A stretch of DNA of 64,000 bases, taken from the NCBI GenBank assembly GCA_005765155.1, contig VCCP01000005.1, positions 620,001 through 684,000 on the forward strand. Reading direction: 5' to 3'. Position numbers and translations under genes: made by a program. Position 1 is the stretch's first letter; every line of letters begins with the position of its first letter. Under the pieces are notes generated by a model, which was not told the origin of the DNA, made no database searches, and worked only from the letters and a program-made list of their open reading frames with translations. Source of the stretch: Zelopaecilomyces penicillatus. Taxonomy: Eukaryota; Ascomycota; Sordariomycetes; Hypocreales; Pseudodiploosporaceae. Below, piece by piece: positions 25,170-36,726 of this stretch.

Positions 25170-25664
25170 CAGAAGAGTAAAGAGCGTCTGTTGTGATGGA
25201 GCATCGACGATAATTCTTGGCAGACTGTTTTAGACTGCGATTTACCGGGTGACATTTGATGCAAAGAGCAAACTGTGAGACTTGGATTGTTCACTGGAAG
25301 TGACGAGGTACTCATTTGGCATGCTTGTATTGGAGTTTTGCACTTTATTTGTTAACCAGATCATGGAGGCTTATGTCAGCTTATTTTTATTTCACAAGCC
25401 TAAAGAATTTGTCTGTAAATACAAGATCTCATCAAGTTGCCTCTTTTTATGTTTCCTGTAGATTGGAAATTAGTAGAGTTTAGCTTGCGCTAAAGCAACC
25501 CTTGGAAGTCTCGGTGAGTATGGGAGGGATCAGTGGGGGTCTGCAGGACTGCGGGGCTCACCGCGGTGAAGCACAGCGCCCTTGCGCGCCTCCAATAATT
25601 TTTCCTTCCTCTCCCAGCGCAATCGCTCTCAAGGTTGGCTTATTGTCCCACCCAAACGCTCAAG
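25170..25664. other. Short intergenic spacer
   Basis: 495 bp between tandem genes. It holds the 3' region of the monooxygenase and the promoter of TRM6. No gene seen. Confidence 0.6.
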
Positions 25665-27532
25665 ATGGCGAGAAATCTAGTGCAGCCCAATGGATGGATC
25701 GCCTTGAGACTGCCCAGCGACACCGTTCGTGTGCTCCAGGTCGTTCCCAATTCGTTCGTAGCCCTCATTCTTTCCTTGTCGATTTGACTCTATCCCAATC
25801 ATTCGCCTACTGACTTGGTTCTCTGCTGACACCCACCACCAGGACGATATCCTTGGGCAAATATGGCTCCTTTCCCAGTAACCTCATAATTGAGCGCCCG
25901 TACCACCTCACATACGAGATTCAAGAGAAGCAAGATGGCGAGAACTTCTCACGACTGCGAATCGTTCCGGGCACCGAACTCAACGCGGACAAGTTGGCCG
26001 ACATGAATGCCGAGCCTAGCGAGGGCGACGATGTAATTGTGCCAGAAAATGGAGAGCAGCTGACGCTCGTAGACGAAAGCGGCAAGGTTCTCGTGCGATC
26101 GAACCGCGAAACCATCGACGACTCGGCGCGCCAGACACTCACTCTTGACGAGATCGAGGAACTTAAGCGCAAAGGCGCGGCGGCAGGCAAGGAGCTGATT
26201 GCGAAGCTTATGCTATCCCATACAGCGATTGACCAAAAGACGGCCTATTCTCTAGCAAAGTACAAGCTTTTGAAGGAGAAGAAGTACATGCGACGGTTTA
26301 CAGTATTGCCACTGGACGTCGCACAGCTTGGGGAGTGGATGCTCGTGGAGCGGGATGGGAGCAAAATCATGGAAATGCGACAGGAGATGCTAGGCTTGCT
26401 CGGATGCTGGGCAGATGTGCACTTTGGAGGGCTCCCGATGGAGGGGGCGAAGGATCCTCACGGTGGGAGGTGGTTGGCTGTGGATGATACCGGTGGTCTG
26501 TTGGTCGCTGCCATGGCGGAACGGATGGACATTCTTCATCGCAAACCTGAAGAAGCAGATGCCAAAGAGGAGAAGTCTCATGATGAGCATTCAAAGCAGA
26601 CAAATGGGGATACTTTGGAACCAGAGGATGCCCAGGTCCAGACCAACGGAGAGGAGGCGACGACCACAACAGTATCAACAACCACAGATGTGCAAAACCC
26701 TCCACCCCCTTCATCACCAATCGCACAACGACACACTCGAAAACGCCCACGTCGCGACGACTTTGACGACCACTACGCACTCACAAACACAATCACCCTC
26801 ATTCACCCAAACACCCAGCCCAATCTCACACTCCTCCGCCACTTCGACTTTGACGCTTGCGACCCTAACCCCCCCTTTCCCTACCACCCTCTCTTCACCA
26901 ACCTACTGCCCATCACATGGCTCCAGCTTTTAGACCCAACCGCTGATCCTTCCTACGCCGAACCCCCTCCCGAAGCTGACGCGGAAGCTGTCGCCTCATG
27001 GAAGACAAACCGCCGGGGCAACTACCACCGCAAACGCCGGCGATGGGCGCGCACTCGCCAGATTGTCGATTCAACCCGCGCAGGCGGCTTTTCAGGGCTC
27101 GCTATCGCAAGCACAATGGATCCCGTGTCTATTCTTCGACATGCACTGCCGCTCCTCGCCGGCGGCGCACCCGTGGCCATTTACTCGCCAACCATTGAGC
27201 CCCTGACCCAGCTAGCTGACTGCTTCAGCATCGGCCGTCGTGGTGCGTGGGTAGCCACGCCACCGCCCGAGGCAGAGGGGAAAACTGCCACTGAACTGGA
27301 AGCCTGGCCGGGTACTTCTGATTATCCCCTGAATCCGTCGCTGCTCATCGGGGCTACGGTCCAGACAAGTCGCGCAACGAGGTGGCAGGTCCTTCCGGGG
27401 CGAACACATCCGTTTATGACTGAAAGGGGCGGAGCTAATGGGTTCTTGTTCACGGGTTGGAGGGCGCTTCCCGCAGAGGGGAGGATTATGGCGAGAGGCA
27501 GATTCCAAAGGAAAAGAGCAGGGGAAGCATAA
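25665..27532 (+). CDS. TRM6: tRNA (adenine-58-N1)-methyltransferase non-catalytic subunit Trm6
   Basis: Two exons, 25665-25753 and 25843-27532, with an 89-bp intron, giving 592 residues. The first exon supplies 'NGWIALRLPSDTVRVLQVVPNS', which continues into 'TISLGKYGSFPSNLIIERPYHLTYEI', the hallmark Trm6/Gcd10 N-terminus; the phase-2 donor is the slightly unusual GTTCGT. Trm6 pairs with catalytic Trm61 to make m1A58, which stabilises initiator tRNA-Met in the nucleus. 'DNRT'-type catalytic motifs are not expected and none are seen. An acidic/Thr-rich insertion (~263-336) and a basic 'RKRPRR' patch separate the two halves and make the protein longer than the yeast one (about 480 residues). Confidence 0.93.
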
Positions 27533-27815
27533 ATCTTTCTTGGCTAGTTTTGGGAAGTCGTTCAAGTTATGGGATCTTGTGGAGGATATATCTTGAACAT
27601 GCATTGGAAAGCGATCACAATGGAAATTGAGCATCATCTGGACCTGATTAGGTATAGAATTTGCATCGTCGCACTCCGTCTTCAGAGCTAACTGCATATG
27701 GTTATTCAGTCGCAATTGCATTAATTGCTGTACCCTTTTTCTATTCTTTTTTTGGGTTCGTGTGATATCATTGCGTCTTTGATCTTTAATAATTCGCCAT
27801 GTAGTAGTCCCCCCC

Positions 27816-28645
27816 TTACAATGCCTTGCCCATAAACTTTCTCTTGGTAAAGCTCAGCCACCACTTGCTCGGCTTCGCATCATCCTCTTCGTAGACTCTT
27901 AACAATAACCTAGTCGCAAGCTCCTGTCGGACTTGTGCCATGTACTGCTTGAGCTGTTCCGCCTCCTGCCTATCCCTCGGCGCCTCGTACATCTAAGAAG
28001 TGGTAGTGAGCATCAACTGCTCCTGCATCCCGAGCAAATAAAAGCTACTCTGTACAGGGATTCACTCCAAACTCACCTGGTTCAAGGGAAACCCGGGATC
28101 ACCAGGAATCGAGAAATTCAGATCGAGGGCCAGATTCATAACATCCTTACCGGCGTCGCGGGAACTAGCATTGGGCTTGATCTTCTGCAGGCAATCGCTC
28201 ACAAACCAGATGCCATAGACGAGAAGCCGGTCCGCAGGACCCTGGATCTCAAAGTTGCGAAAGAAAGTATTTGCGCGGAAGATGGTGAGGACTTCGTCGA
28301 GGATATCGTAGCTCTCGCTGTCGACGTCGGGGACTTCGTGGGCGGCCAGCGGCTGGGACGGAAAGGGGAGCGTGTAGGCGGGGCCGCGCGTCTTTGTCCG
28401 TAGGGGGAGTAGAGGAAAGTTTCCAATGAGCCGCAGGCCGTTGGAGTCTTGATTGAAGACAGAATTATAGGCCTGGTGAGCGTAGATGTACGAAGGTTAG
28501 CGGTGGTCGGGTTAGAGCTTGTGTGTGTTGTCGTCATTGCCCGTGCTGCATTGGGGGGGATACGGGACGGGCTTGGGAAGCTTGAAGATGGATTGATGAA
28601 TGCAGACTAATATTGGGAATTGATTTTCAAACGACGTACCGGCAT
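27816..28645 (-). CDS. ARC18: Arp2/3 complex subunit 3 (ARPC3/p21)
   Basis: Three exons on the minus strand, 28645-28640, 28472-28077 and 27992-27816, giving 192 residues. The first exon is only six bases (Met-Pro) before a GTACGT donor, a microexon that simple predictors miss. Introns are 167 and 84 bp. Diagnostic blocks: 'IGNFPLLPLRTKTRGPAY', 'ILDEVLTIFRANTFFRNFEI' and 'GPADRLLVYGIWFVSDCL'; the C-terminus 'KPSKWWLSFTKRKFMGKAL' also fits. ARPC3 is a structural subunit of the seven-part actin-nucleating complex at endocytic patches and growing tips. It is convergent with TRM6, 283 bp away. Confidence 0.95.
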
Positions 28646-29691
28646 CTTGAATAGCAATGGCCGAGCTTCCAACCTCTAACGAAGCTGTCCTTATGGTCGG
28701 TCTTGAAGCGCAATGTGTAGGCTACGTACGTTGACTGGCGGGGCTCATGGAAGCTGTCGTCAATAGTGTGGGGCAGTACAGCTCGATGGCCGAAATTGCT
28801 TATGTAATTCTTGATGCCTCATTTCAAAGGGACCATATCTGTCAGGCATCAAGGCATCGAGATCCCCCTCCGGCTTTTGCATGATTCGGTTGAGACCGAC
28901 CACCACCATACCATACCATGGCGTTGCACCGCCACAAACGTGGGCATTGTTGGCGTTCATGCCTGCTAAAGAGAATTTTTTCCTTTTCTTTCCGAAGTTC
29001 GCCTCCCCTCTCGCTGCCTAGCTCACGTGACTTCGCTCGCTGGTCGCGCCTCTTCGCCACACACGGCACGCGCCCTTTCGTGACAGCCTACGTCGCAAAA
29101 GCCAGGATTACATGTTACTCATAAATACTAGCTGAGGCGCACTCTGTTGGGTGTGACACATACAACAAACTCTTTATATATCAGCGTGCATGCAGCAGAC
29201 GCACATGCATATAATTCGCGCTCTTTTTTGCTTCTTGATATTTTACTTTTTCCATCAAACGTTTTGACTTCAGTTGGCGCAAACAGTGTTCGTGTGTCAT
29301 CGCTGTGCCACCCTCGTTAGCGCAGAGTTACAGTTCGTCAAAGGCCCCTACAGCCTACAGCGCTTTCAGTACATAAACAGGGGGTTAGCGCTCGATTTCA
29401 TCAGTCGCGTCTCATCGCGGGGGGGCCTGACAAGTCACCACCACTGATTTCCCTCTCCCGCCGTCAAAGCGACACACCGTTAGACACGTCCAGTCGCAGC
29501 ATAATCAAATGCTAGCCTTGGAGTGAGTCGCCTTGCCCCCTTTTCCACAGACCAAGAGATCCATCCATCTTCCGCTATACGCGTGCATCACCACATCGCA
29601 CACGCTGCTACGCTCTCTGCATATCTCTGACACCTGGACCAGCTCCCTGTTGCACAGTACCTTCATCGCCAGGCTGTGCGCCCTGGTGGAC
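28646..29691. other. Divergent intergenic region
   Basis: About 1 kb between the divergent ARPC3 and hypothetical-protein genes. It contains a CACGTG at ~29024 and pyrimidine-rich stretches near 28970-29000. A short ATG frame at 29508 precedes the hypothetical gene out of frame. No gene seen. Confidence 0.55.
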
Positions 29692-31095
29692 ATGACCCCC
29701 TCCAGCCCCTCCTCCACGCTGGGCGCATCCTCAACGCCCAACGCCAACCGCAGCAACCCATCGCCAGATTCTACGCCGCCGACCTCGCAACAGGCCTCAA
29801 AGCCGCCATCAACGCTATATCCATCGCCTGCTATTACTGAAAGGCCAAAGAGGAGACGGCTGCGACAACCTGCCAAGGGCTCTATTTTACACCTGCTCCG
29901 CCAAACCCCCGGAACCGCGCTGTTTGTGCGCCCCCTCTGCTGGACCGATAGCCATATCAAACTCTTGGGCGCAGAGTTCCAAGAACTGGCGCCATGCGAT
30001 ACTCCCTTGCCATGTACCATGCCCGGATCGCCGCCGACTCAGGGCCATCTGCGGCCATCACGGTCCATTATGGTTCTGAGTGAGGCACTTACCGAGATCT
30101 TATTTCCTTCTGGAATGTATCATGCACGAACTGCACATCCCATCCAAACAACCCTCGCTATGTTGTGGCCATCAGTCTTTGAACGGCCACGCTATGCGCC
30201 AGAGATGAACATGTTCTTTGCCGACAGAGTGTATAGGGATTCGGTTCGTATGCAAATCATGTGGGATTTTCCCGGCGATTCACCCAAATCAACACCATGT
30301 TCCTTCCAGTCAGAGGCTACCCGTCTGGCGGACTCGTATGGTCTCTCTTCTAGTCCAGCGGTTCACAATCCGGCGAATCTGCCCATGATGTGCTACGTTT
30401 CAAAGACCCAGCTTGCATCAGTGCGACGGAACCTCTTTCGCGTTCCTCTACATCCGCTAAGGGTCCCAAACGAGCCCGTTTTCCGGTTACAGTACCTTAG
30501 GACAAAGGCTTTTATACCAGCAAACTCAAAAGAAGACTCGCACTTTGTAGCCATCTTCTTAGCCATGGCTCAACGCCACTTTTATGGAGCGCCAATGCCA
30601 TCACCAAGACGAGAGTCGCAATGGTCGCCTCGCAGCGGCAGGCTACCCCATCCAGACTTTCAGGATTTGAAACTACGAATCTTGACACATGATTCGGAGA
30701 CTGCAGAGTTTTTGGTTTATACTGGGCACGTTAAAGCAGCCTTCTTGGAGAGGTTTCATGCTCCACATAAAGTTCCCAAGAGTGATAGTGGTGATTTAGA
30801 GGTACCGGGCATCAAAATTGAGTTTACAAGAGTACCCATCTGGCCAATTCTTGGGCTTCGGGAACGTCTCGGTAAGGCTCTAGGAGAGGATATTGTGGGC
30901 AAGTTTGATCCAGATGTCATGGAAACTTGGGAGGATGACGAAGAGCCCGTTCCAACAAGTAACAAGCGGAAGCGGGATGCTCTGGCAGAAGCCTTCAACA
31001 GGAGCTTTGAAGAAGATCCAAAAGATGATGACTCTGGTCATGGCGAGAAGAAGCGATGCATGGATGAAGGGGGCCGGCTTGGGGTTGTGGTTTAG
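29692..31095 (+). CDS. Hypothetical protein, probably nuclear
   Basis: Single exon, 467 residues from the first in-frame ATG at 29692. The frame stays open upstream to 29533 without another ATG. I do not recognise the family. The N-terminal ~45 residues are Ser/Thr/Pro-rich, followed by a strong basic cluster 'RPKRRRLRQPAKG' near residue 51. The middle (~60-390) looks folded, with hydrophobic and aromatic residues well spread ('EALTEILFPSGMYHARTAHP', 'PRYAPEMNMFFADRVYRDSV', 'HFVAIFLAMAQRHFYG'). The C-terminus is acidic ('WEDDEEPVP') with a second basic cluster 'NKRKR' near 424 and a D/E/K-rich tail. Two basic clusters and charged tails suggest nuclear localisation (inference). Its codon use and length support a real gene. 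Confidence 0.75.
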   Translation: MTPSSPSSTLGASSTPNANRSNPSPDSTPPTSQQASKPPSTLYPSPAITERPKRRRLRQPAKGSILHLLRQTPGTALFVRPLCWTDSHIKLLGAEFQELAPCDTPLPCTMPGSPPTQGHLRPSRSIMVLSEALTEILFPSGMYHARTAHPIQTTLAMLWPSVFERPRYAPEMNMFFADRVYRDSVRMQIMWDFPGDSPKSTPCSFQSEATRLADSYGLSSSPAVHNPANLPMMCYVSKTQLASVRRNLFRVPLHPLRVPNEPVFRLQYLRTKAFIPANSKEDSHFVAIFLAMAQRHFYGAPMPSPRRESQWSPRSGRLPHPDFQDLKLRILTHDSETAEFLVYTGHVKAAFLERFHAPHKVPKSDSGDLEVPGIKIEFTRVPIWPILGLRERLGKALGEDIVGKFDPDVMETWEDDEEPVPTSNKRKRDALAEAFNRSFEEDPKDDDSGHGEKKRCMDEGGRLGVVV

Positions 31096-34000
31096 CGCTC
31101 AAGAGTGAAAAGAATTTATGTGACACAGGGAACGGGACTTGTTACTGATTGAACAACAGCACGGAGTTGGGCTAGGATCGCGGGCATAGATGACAGGACA
31201 ATGGCGCACATGACACGGTAGGAGTTCCGTTGTTGGACTCATGTTTGTGAGCCGAAGAATCAAAGGGCGGCGAGTTGATGAATGAACTTTGGAGTTTTTT
31301 TGGGGGGGCAAGGGAATCGTTGGAGACATGGCAGTTTTCAGTTCTTGTAAGAGATTACATAAATGCAAAAATTGAGAAATCACCGGCAACTCGGACCGTA
31401 TTGCAATCCCCCCCTCGGGTGGTTTCCGATGAGGATTAGTCGCTTATATCGCATGGCGGAAAACAGCCAAGAGAATCTCGTTCTCTCCCCACACGTATAT
31501 AATGGGCCATCGTACTAGTCATATATCCAATCGGATTCTTGGGATCGACAAGGTAAGGCCCAATTGTGAAGACGCCTTCGCAGCCATCGCCAACTGCCGT
31601 TAGCAGGTAGGAATGGTTTCAATCAACTAACTGCAATTAGGACACGAAGGGGACATGGCAACAAAGAAAAGGAATGCATCTTTCAGCTCTAACGGTCTAG
31701 GAATTTCGTAATACGGGCTTAATTGTGTTAGAAGGATTCCGGATCTCTTTCCGGTAGCGCCACAAAAAGTAACGGACTCAAGAAACAGATCTAGGGTTAG
31801 GCGTAAACCGGGCCCTCTTGGCAACAAAGAGCTTTTTGGAGATGCCTCGGGATCTTGCAGAGATCTGCCTATTCAAGGACAATTTTATTTGGCTTGTGAA
31901 GTGCGGAGGCTGGGAAGCCTCCCGCTCGGATGTAAGCCGTTGAAGGGCTGTGGAGAGCAAACGTGATGAGCTGAGAAGGACGTAACGATCGAGTAGAACG
32001 ACATCCCACAACACCATCTCGGCGGCTTGTATTGACCTACGTACACGTACAGGGTAAAAAAGACAAAGAGCTAGAGCAGATTTGTTCAGTGGCGTTATGC
32101 GGGGAAAGATATTGGTTGGCCAGAAAACGTGGGATCTCAACTGTCGGGAATGATTCCATCATCGCTTAGAAGTCATATCTTTTTTTTTTTCCTTTTTTAG
32201 ACTCCGGTATTGTCCGCTTAAAACTTTTGGGGGGAAGCCGTGATATTTGCCAGGATGTAGTGATTTCTTGTCGTGTTCTGTGCCCCAAGACTGGAGTTCG
32301 TCAATGCAGCTGGTGGTGTGTCTTGGGTTGGGTAGAGACGGTCCAAGAGCCAGGCTGGAGCGGACATGTGTCCGGATTAGTGTAATGGAACCGCATGGGA
32401 CGGCAACTACGTGTTTGTGTTATGTTTGAATAGGTATTTCGAGAAAAATGAATCCATAGAGAGAGATTGGAAGACTAAATAATGAAATACGGCTCTTCTT
32501 ATTTTTCTTTACCGTTGGAGAGAATGAAGCAAGTAACGCAATTGTAAATACGCTATTGAGGATAGAACTCATGATACTCGGTCATTATGACCAAAACGAG
32601 CTACAGCTTCTAACATTTGAAGAATCACTTGTACCGGTATCCATGAGTTTCCCAAAGGAACTTCGGGAGAAACAAAAACTCCGTTCGGTGGAATACCAAG
32701 GGATTTAAGCCGCCTCTCTTCACCCGGAGGCGGTAAAGGCGAACTTTTGACCACCAAAAGAAAATGTCTTGGATTTTTTAAAGTTTACATTGCTAAGCTA
32801 TTACTCCATCACTCTCTCATCAGTGCGGTGTGACATAGGGCAGCCATCATACGTACATACATGTAAAAAATAACAAAAAAAAAATAATGCCTGGGCACTT
32901 TGTAAAGGGCGGAGTTCATGCTGGCTGAGGGGGGGAATCGACAAACTGGGGTATAAACCCGAACCCGAACCCAAGTCGCGCTGTTTTTTTTTTCTTTTAC
33001 CCCACGTTTAGGATGAGTTGGAACCAAAAGAAGACTGCAGAAAAAAAGAAAGAAAAAACTACACACACACACAGTCGTTATGGCGTTCGAGTTATGGTAT
33101 GGGGTGCCCTTGTTGATGGGGCCAATGTCACTTTCGCTGTTCAAGCGTGGGTAGCGTGTGTATGCTGCTCGTATGTACTCCAGTAATTACTATGTAATGG
33201 CGGGAGGGGCATGTCAGGCTCAGTCAGGAAGGTTGATAACTATGCCCCAGTCTGGCTAGACACACTCTTCTTGGCTGCTCTCTTGCTCACCCGCCAAATA
33301 ACGATTGGGTACGGCGTCTACGGATCCTCTCTTATTCCCCATTCGACGTCAAGGTTTATTTCTCCTGTCCAGCCTCAACCATCGCGATGGCCTTTGTACG
33401 AGTACGAAGTCCGAGTCGGTATGCCGAGTAATAATAGGTAAGTGCCCCTTCCTTGGTGTGGGTGGTGCTTGACACCTGGGGAAGACGCCCCCTCCTCATC
33501 ATTACTCATACATTAGCCTGACAGACAGACAGAGCTTCCTCTCCCTTTCTCCAATCACCCGCCGCCCACTCTGTGTGAATTTTATCAAAAAGTCCAACTC
33601 GAATCAGCGCAAACGCAACACGCAGCTGCAGCGAACATGCCGAGCAATTTCAACAACCTATCGGGCACAAAGACGGTGTATTGCTGCTGCTGGATGCCTG
33701 CCTGCCAGCCTGCCTTGTCCATGCAAGTCTCGTGGCCTACCCATTTATTGACAGCTCCACGTTTGCATCCATCCGCCTTGTCCCCAGACGCAAACCCCGG
33801 CAAAACGGAAGAATGGAAGCCAGAATTAAGGCACCAACAGGGGCAGGGATGACAGGGAGGGCGGCACGAGCGACAGGGGCAGAGTTCATTAATAATTACT
33901 GCAAAGGACAGTCGGTGATGCCAGCGGCTGGTCGCCCTGGGCCTGAGATGCGGGTGGGGGGAGGGAGGCCGGGATGGACAGCCAATCCTCAGCGATGTTT

Positions 34001-35025
34001 TGCAGCATTCTCGCCTACGCCGCTATCCCACTCCAGGCACGATCGTCACTTCCAGCCTCGCATTGGCGCCAACTTTACTTTGCCTCGGCTTCGTCCAGTC
34101 TTCGTCAGGTACTGCAATCAATTTTCTCGCCCTCAGCTTTGCATGTGCCTGATATCCAGGCCAGTGAGCCACCACACTTCGCCAAGTCGCCGCCTTCCCG
34201 TCCCCAGCTGGTCTCATCGACCTGGATGGGGTCTCCAACTTTTCATTCACCCCGCATCTTTGCCCCGTGGGGAAGCCTAAAATCTAGATGCTGTCTTAGT
34301 GCCAGCTGCCGGCGGAGGATTCCGCGTCCGGGAGAGAAAAATAACATCGTGTCGTGTCCCAGCTCCCTTTACAGGCATTGACCCGGGCAAACCGACCCCA
34401 AAGAGGAACTGATGCGGAGTATGCAGCGGCACTTCTTTCACGCTGGTCAGAAGGGTCACATTGTGTGTTTTCTTCTCACGCATCGTGGTACGTAGTTTCC
34501 TGCACGCTAATTACTTCATACAGCTGGAAAAGCATTGTTGCAGTCAGAAATTGGTCCTGGGCGGAGCCATGATTATTACTCTGTTCGGTCTAATTCTAGG
34601 CTGGTGATTGGCAGAGCAAGGTCTGATGTTGCCTGAAATGGCTGTCAAGTGGGGGGGAAGCATTATGCGAAGCGATCTGAGACCCGTTGGCGGAACTATT
34701 TTCGTGGGCAACAATGCTATACTGTCCAGGATGGTCTAAAAGGTGCTCCTTTCTTGGCGCCCCTCGCGCCCGCAAGAATCGCGAGTATGCTTAAAGCATT
34801 TAAATCTCGTAGCATCCCCAGCTATAGTCTCTTGAGAAATAGGCAGAGTCTTTCGAGCTTCAGACAATTTTAGGGTTTCTCTTTACCCTACCTGTCGCCT
34901 CTCAATACGTTGGCCGCTCACTTACACGGTCTGACCGAGAGTCCTTGTTACTGGCATTGTGTTTGCCAAAACAAGCCCCCCCCCCTACTATTCGTTAGTT
35001 GAGCATTGTTATTATCTTTGCCAAC
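31096..35025. other. 3.9 kb gene-poor region
   Basis: No gene is supported. It holds A/T runs, an (AC)n-like stretch near 33060, and several short open frames. The longest (33681-34280) begins without an ATG and has low-complexity composition. One minus-strand stretch (32569-32757) reads unusually like protein and is discussed in the findings. The final part is the promoter of the secreted esterase. Confidence 0.6.
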
Positions 35026-36726
35026 ATGAAGTTCCTCTCAACTATTTCGGCCGTGCTTGGCCTCTCCGCCACTGTTCTTGCTGCACCAGCTGCCGACCTG
35101 GAAGAACGTGCCAGCCGGGTGACTGTCGATACCCCCTCCGGAACCATTGTGGGTCGTTCGATTGTGGGAATAGAAGCCTTCAGTGGTATTCCTTTCGCCG
35201 ACCCCCCTACTGGTGCTCTCAGACTCAGGCCACCAAAGAAACTATCCAAGAAGCTCGGCACATTTGATGCCACTGGCCCAGCCCCTGGATGTCCTCAGAT
35301 GTATGTCTCCTCACAAGCCAGAGACTTCATTGGAGGACTTCTTGGTGATCTGCTCAAGATTCCTTTCCTTCAACCCATCACGGGTCAGGAAGATTGCCTG
35401 AGCGTCACTGTCGAACGACCGGCCGGCGCCAAGGCTGGGGACAAACTCCCTGTGTTATTCTGGATCTTCGGTGGAGGTTTCCAGCTTGGGGCTACTTTCA
35501 CCTATGAGGCTGCTGATCTCATGAAGGCTGGCATCGACGAGGGCCAGCCTTTCATTTTTGTTGCTGTCAACTACCGTGTGGCCGGATTCGGTTTCATGCC
35601 TGGTGCCGAAATCCTCAAGGACGGAAGTGCCAACCTGGGACTTTTGGATCAGCGTATGGGCCTTGAATGGGTGGCTGATAACATCGCAGCCTTTGGTGGT
35701 GATCCCGATAAGGTTACCATCTGGGGCGAATCAGCTGGTGCCATGTCCGTCTTTGACCAGATGGTTCTCTATGATGGAGACGCAACATACAAGGGCAAGC
35801 CCCTGTTCCGTGGAGCTATTATGAACTCCGGCACAGTCGCTCCCGCTGAGCGTATCGACAGCCCCAAGGCTCAGGCCGTATATGACCAGGTGGTTAAAAA
35901 GGCTGGCTGCCAAGGCAAGGCTGACACCCTGAACTGCCTTCGAGAACTCCCCTACAAGCAGTTCCTTGATGCTGCTAACTCGCTCCCTGGAATCTTGTCT
36001 AAACAATCTATTGCTCTCTCGTACTTGCCACGACCAGACGGCAAGGTTTTGACTGCCAGCCCAGATGACCTCGCAGCCAGTGGCAAGTATTACGCGGTGC
36101 CTATGATCATTGGTGATCAGGAGGATGAGGGAACACTTTTCTCTCTCATGTTGAACGATTTAACTTCCACAGAGCGTCTTGTCAACTGGATGTCGGATTA
36201 CCTGTTTCACGGGGCTTCCAAGACGCAGTTGAGGGAGTTGGTCGACACTTATGACTCATTTTCCTCTGCAGGTAGCCCGTTCCGCACAGGGTTCTTCAAC
36301 CAGCTCTATCCTGGCTACAAGCGCGTTGCTGCGATCCTGGGTGATCTGACATTCACCTTGACTCGCCGCCTCACTATCGACACAGCGACGAGGATCAACC
36401 CCAAGGTTCCAGTCTGGTCTTACCTGTCATCATATAACTACGGCACTCCCTTCCTAGGCACCTTCCACGCCTCAGACATCCTCCAGGTCTTTTACGGAAT
36501 CCTACCAAACAACGCCATGAGGAGCTGCCGTACATACTACTTCAATTTCCTCTACAACCTGGACCCCAACAAGGGCGTCAAGAAGTTTGCCAACTGGCCG
36601 CAGTGGAAGGAAAACAAGGAGCTTATGTGGTTCAAGACGGGATCCACCAACGATATTCTGAAGGACGACTTTAGACAAGAAACTGAGCAGTGGATTACCA
36701 AGAACAGGGATGTTTTGAAGGTCTAA
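35026..36726 (+). CDS. Secreted type B carboxylesterase/lipase
   Basis: Intronless, 566 residues from the ATG at 35026. A signal peptide ('MKFLSTISAVLGLSATVLA') is followed by a short prosequence ending in 'EERAS'. It belongs to the cholinesterase/Candida rugosa lipase family and hydrolyses esters outside the cell. The triad is readable: Ser236 in GESAGA, Glu368 in 'GDQEDEGTLF', His481 in 'GTFHASD'. The oxyanion region is 'FWIFGGGFQLG', and 'NYRVAGFGFM' and 'NLGLLDQRMGLEWV' are family blocks. Substrate preference cannot be told. Complete and undamaged. Confidence 0.95.
   Translation: MKFLSTISAVLGLSATVLAAPAADLEERASRVTVDTPSGTIVGRSIVGIEAFSGIPFADPPTGALRLRPPKKLSKKLGTFDATGPAPGCPQMYVSSQARDFIGGLLGDLLKIPFLQPITGQEDCLSVTVERPAGAKAGDKLPVLFWIFGGGFQLGATFTYEAADLMKAGIDEGQPFIFVAVNYRVAGFGFMPGAEILKDGSANLGLLDQRMGLEWVADNIAAFGGDPDKVTIWGESAGAMSVFDQMVLYDGDATYKGKPLFRGAIMNSGTVAPAERIDSPKAQAVYDQVVKKAGCQGKADTLNCLRELPYKQFLDAANSLPGILSKQSIALSYLPRPDGKVLTASPDDLAASGKYYAVPMIIGDQEDEGTLFSLMLNDLTSTERLVNWMSDYLFHGASKTQLRELVDTYDSFSSAGSPFRTGFFNQLYPGYKRVAAILGDLTFTLTRRLTIDTATRINPKVPVWSYLSSYNYGTPFLGTFHASDILQVFYGILPNNAMRSCRTYYFNFLYNLDPNKGVKKFANWPQWKENKELMWFKTGSTNDILKDDFRQETEQWITKNRDVLKV

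Noticed and set aside
28199..28537. 112-codon minus-strand frame over ARPC3
   Set aside because: It is the wrong frame; the spliced frame gives clear ARPC3 blocks.
29320..29440. A-box-like TTAGCGCAGAG suggesting a tRNA
   Set aside because: No matching B-box, anticodon arm or acceptor stem could be folded.
33681..34280. 200-codon open frame on the plus strand
   Set aside because: It begins without an ATG, has low-complexity Pro/Arg/Ala-rich translation and no recognisable domain; overlapping frames on both strands are equally open.
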